Shown here: piece by piece, positions 61,430 through 64,000 of the stretch
How positions within the stretch are numbered: position 1 is the stretch's first letter
How the letters are laid out: every line of letters starts with the position of its first letter
Origin: Straminergon stramineum
Lineage: Eukaryota > Streptophyta > Bryopsida > Hypnales > Calliergonaceae
Direction of reading: 5' to 3'
DNA length: 64,000 bases
Assembly (NCBI GenBank): GCA_963920665.1
Contig: OY987265.1
Span: forward strand, 34,601,001 to 34,665,000
Notes under the pieces: generated by a model
What the model saw: the letters and a program-made list of their open reading frames with translations, nothing else
The model's database searches: none
What the model was told of the DNA's origin: nothing
Made by a program: the position numbers and the translations under genes

Positions 61430-63780
61430 CATAAGTTCTAGAAATTCACTAATGCCATTGGAGGTGTAGCTCATGAGGAAAGGATGTCTAGAAAGACATT
61501 TAGATTGAGATTGTTTTATCCTATATTTAAATTAAGAAGATTCAAAGTCTTAAAATGTAGTCACATAAAGAACAAAATACCTAGATTTCTTCACTTTCAA
61601 CGCAGACATCTTGCAAGGTTGCAATCTATGTAGTCAAAGTTTCTAAAACTTCTTCAACACATTCTTAAACTAGCCTAGTGCTAGATCTTATGTTTAGATA
61701 TGCAAGAAAATAGTTTTTAAACTTTTTGCTCTTTTCATTAAAAATGGCAATTTTGAGTGGGTTTTATGAAATGAAGGGCTAGAGACTTCAGGGGTTAACA
61801 TGTTTTAATTAGAAATTATCTTCATAGAACGAATTTTTGAAATTCTTACAATATTTATTTTATTTTTCTGTGGATTGAAGTAACATCATGAATTTATCCT
61901 TTAGTATTTTTGAAAAGAACATATCTTGCCATTTGCTGAAATTCAAAAGAAATTCAAGTTACTAAGACTTTGAAAAATTCAAATTCCAAGAGCTAGTCAA
62001 CCATGGGCCTATATATTAAAAAGGAATGCAAATTATGGATTTCAAAGTAATGTATAGAGGTTCATAAGACTCAAAGGATGTTTTATTTATTGTATGGTTG
62101 TCATAATAAATAAATGCAACAAAAATCTAGTGAGCTCATGGATTTTATATTTTGAATTGTATGAATTTTTGGTGGAAATAATAAATAAAAAAAACTTGAA
62201 AACTTCATATAAGACTAATTTCTATTTTTTTCAAAACATTTAAAATTTCCAATCCACATCAAATTTCTTAGGTCAACGACTATTTGAATACAAAACGTAT
62301 CTACAAGAGATTTTCAAATTAAATAACACATTCAACATTTTACCAATTCCAAATTTCTATTTCCCTATTTTAGTTTTTTCCACCAAGTAGACCAAGTAAC
62401 TTCTAAAAATTGTTAGGTTATTGAAAATAATCAAGCCACATAAATCACAAGTTTAAAACTATTTAAAATCCAAATTATTCTTATGACTTATTATTTACCA
62501 TCATCACCTTCAATATTAAATTCATTCAGGAGTTGTTCAAATTTGAATGACAAAAGAGAAAAATTATGGAAGTATTGGTTGTATGTGAATGGTCATTGGT
62601 TTCAATCATGTGGCTGAATAGTAAGTTATGACAAGTATGTGAGTAGTGGATTATTATGACAAATAAATTCATAGGTTCTAGCATATTGGGTATGCAAGAG
62701 CCACATTTGAAAGAAACCCTCCTCTCTTGAATTATTTAAATACTTAAACGTTAGTCAACTTTAGCTATGTTGAAAAGACAAATGTGTAACCTTTACGATT
62801 AAAATTTTCGTAACAAAGACCGCACTAATTGAATTAGTGCATGATTAACTAATTCACCTATTTTCTTTTATATTTTTCTACCAAATCTAAATTGATTTCC
62901 AAACTTGTAATGACTTCAAGGTCAAACAAAATACTCCTTATTTCTTGAATATCTACTAAAGAGACAAACAAAAGTGTGTTTGTTCTCATAGAAAAATACA
63001 ATATTAAAAAATTAGTGTGTCTCTCATTAATAAAATCCACTTGAGTTGTAAATTTGTTTTAACAAAATTTTAACAAGATTTTATTCCTTTTGTCAAAATT
63101 TTAAAAAAATAAAAAAATAATTAAGTTTTACTTATTCAACTTCTTCTGAAGGTAACTTGAAACTATATGATTATACTCAGATAGTTATCCAACAAAATGT
63201 AGACACTATTCTCACCATGATGATGGTGAACCTTAACATCATGATAACAACATGAAAACTAACTCATCTTCACCTTGAATTTGAGAAAAAGAGAGATATA
63301 CCTCTCAAAGATATGTAAAGGGGTACATTAGTTAATATACCTATGAGAAGACTAGAAGCAAATGAGACTCAATCCAAGGAATCTTCTACAATAACTCTAC
63401 AATGACAAGTTCATGTTGCCAACTACCAACGTTCGTTACATTGGATAACTAGGCAATGATCCTCTGCAAGCCAGGAAGATATTCTGCTTGGCTAGATACA
63501 TGAGAGGAACTTATCATTTAATTCAAGGAATGGAGGTGGCTGAGGAGTCATATAAGACAATTTTGTTCACTATAGGATCCCCTCTTCAAGAAATCAAAAA
63601 AGACCCTTCCCTCATTGATAAACAATGTTATGTTTGGTGGGGAGCAAAGGGCCCCGAAGCAATTGGTAAACAATGTTGTGGGTATGAGACAAAGACAATG
63701 TTTCCAATTGTTCCCACACGATGTTTCCAAAATAATTTGAATTATTTGAAAATGGGGGGACTCTCCACCATTGTCTAAAT
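61430..63780. other. AT-rich spacer between TNL and RPB3, copy 3
   Basis: Collinear with 9,150-11,515. It contains the TTAA-family right end GACTTCAGGGG with TTAA at 61,795-61,798. A 96-codon frame at 63,488-63,778 is broken in copy 1 (TAG after the GAGGTGGCTGAGGAG run) and in copy 2, so it is not called as a gene. Confidence 0.5.
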
Positions 63781-64000
63781 CAAGGGCTGCCATGAACCAC
63801 GTTAAATGATTTAAAAAAAAGACTTTGTTTTAAGCTGTAGATCTCTACTAGACATTCATCTTCCTCGTCTTCGCAGTCAGGTATCCACCTTTCCCTTCCC
63901 CTCACGAATCCATCAACGATTGCACTAACACTCATTAGAATTAAATCGGAGCTCCAGATCATACAGGTCTGACGAGTTTGCAATTGTAGATACCATTGTA
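63781..64000 (+). promoter_or_regulatory. 5' flank of a third RPB3 copy, cut by the window edge
   Basis: Nearly identical to 11,515-11,734, which immediately precedes the RPB3 start at 11,749. The start codon of copy 3 is expected about 15 bases beyond the right edge, so whether this copy is intact cannot be seen. Confidence 0.7.

Larger units (their letters stand above)
50508..64000 (+). repeat. Segmental duplication, copy 3 (paired with 1-11,734)
   Basis: Collinear with copy 1 throughout, continuing to the right edge. It retains about 2.1 kb after the LRR array (59,270-61,430) that copy 1 has lost and copy 2 partly keeps. The left boundary at 50,508 equals base 1 of the window, so copy 1 may extend further to the left outside the view. 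Confidence 0.9.

Noticed and set aside
63488..63778. 96-codon frame upstream of RPB3 copy 3.
   Set aside because: The same sequence is interrupted in copies 1 and 2, and part of it is an internal repeat (ACAATGTTATG/ACAATGTTGTG).

Overview
The window is nuclear DNA of a land plant: AT-rich, with long gene-poor stretches, spliced genes and many short non-autonomous transposons. The disease-resistance genes are of the TIR-NBS-LRR (TNL) class. Their MHD-region wording (MHDHLRDMG) and LRR style resemble conifer TNLs, so a gymnosperm is my best guess, but the species cannot be fixed from the sequence. I see no rRNA, tRNA, organellar or bacterial gene. Layout: a block '5' conserved segment - TNL - RNA polymerase II subunit RPB3' occurs three times. 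Copy 1 covers about 1-14,985, copy 2 about 33,070-44,045 and copy 3 about 50,508 to the right edge. Copies 1 and 3 are close relatives, while copy 2 is older and has lost the front of its TNL. Copy 1: TNL with three stops in the NB-ARC domain and an LRR array of seventeen 141-bp units (4,218-9,139), then a broken RPB3 (11,749-14,447). The 18 kb from 14,990 to 33,070 has no intact gene. It holds transposon remnants, tandem repeats, a few exon-like fragments and an inverted piece of RPB3 intron 1 (30,695-30,842). Copy 2: an LRR-only TNL remnant (33,077-34,578), then the best RPB3 (40,775-43,575), which is open through three exons and has one frameshift in the last. Behind it lies a decayed ankyrin/BTB (ABTB1-type) gene at 44,483-48,673 with a TIR transposon in its intron, and a possible minus-strand exon for a membrane protein (50,025-50,361). 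Copy 3: the best TNL (54,870-58,271), complete from TIR to LRR except for one TGA in the TIR domain, followed by a decaying LRR tail and the 5' flank of a third RPB3 whose start codon should fall about 15 bases beyond the window. Because the block is present three times, paralogous empty sites expose the transposon insertions in copy 2: TTAA-flanked elements with CCCC...GGGG ends (piggyBac-like), a CACTA-type miniature element and a SINE, each with a matching target duplication. Biologically, the TNLs would be intracellular immune receptors and RPB3 a core subunit of RNA polymerase II. No gene in the window is plainly intact, so the locus reads as a duplicating and decaying resistance-gene cluster that carries a housekeeping gene with it.
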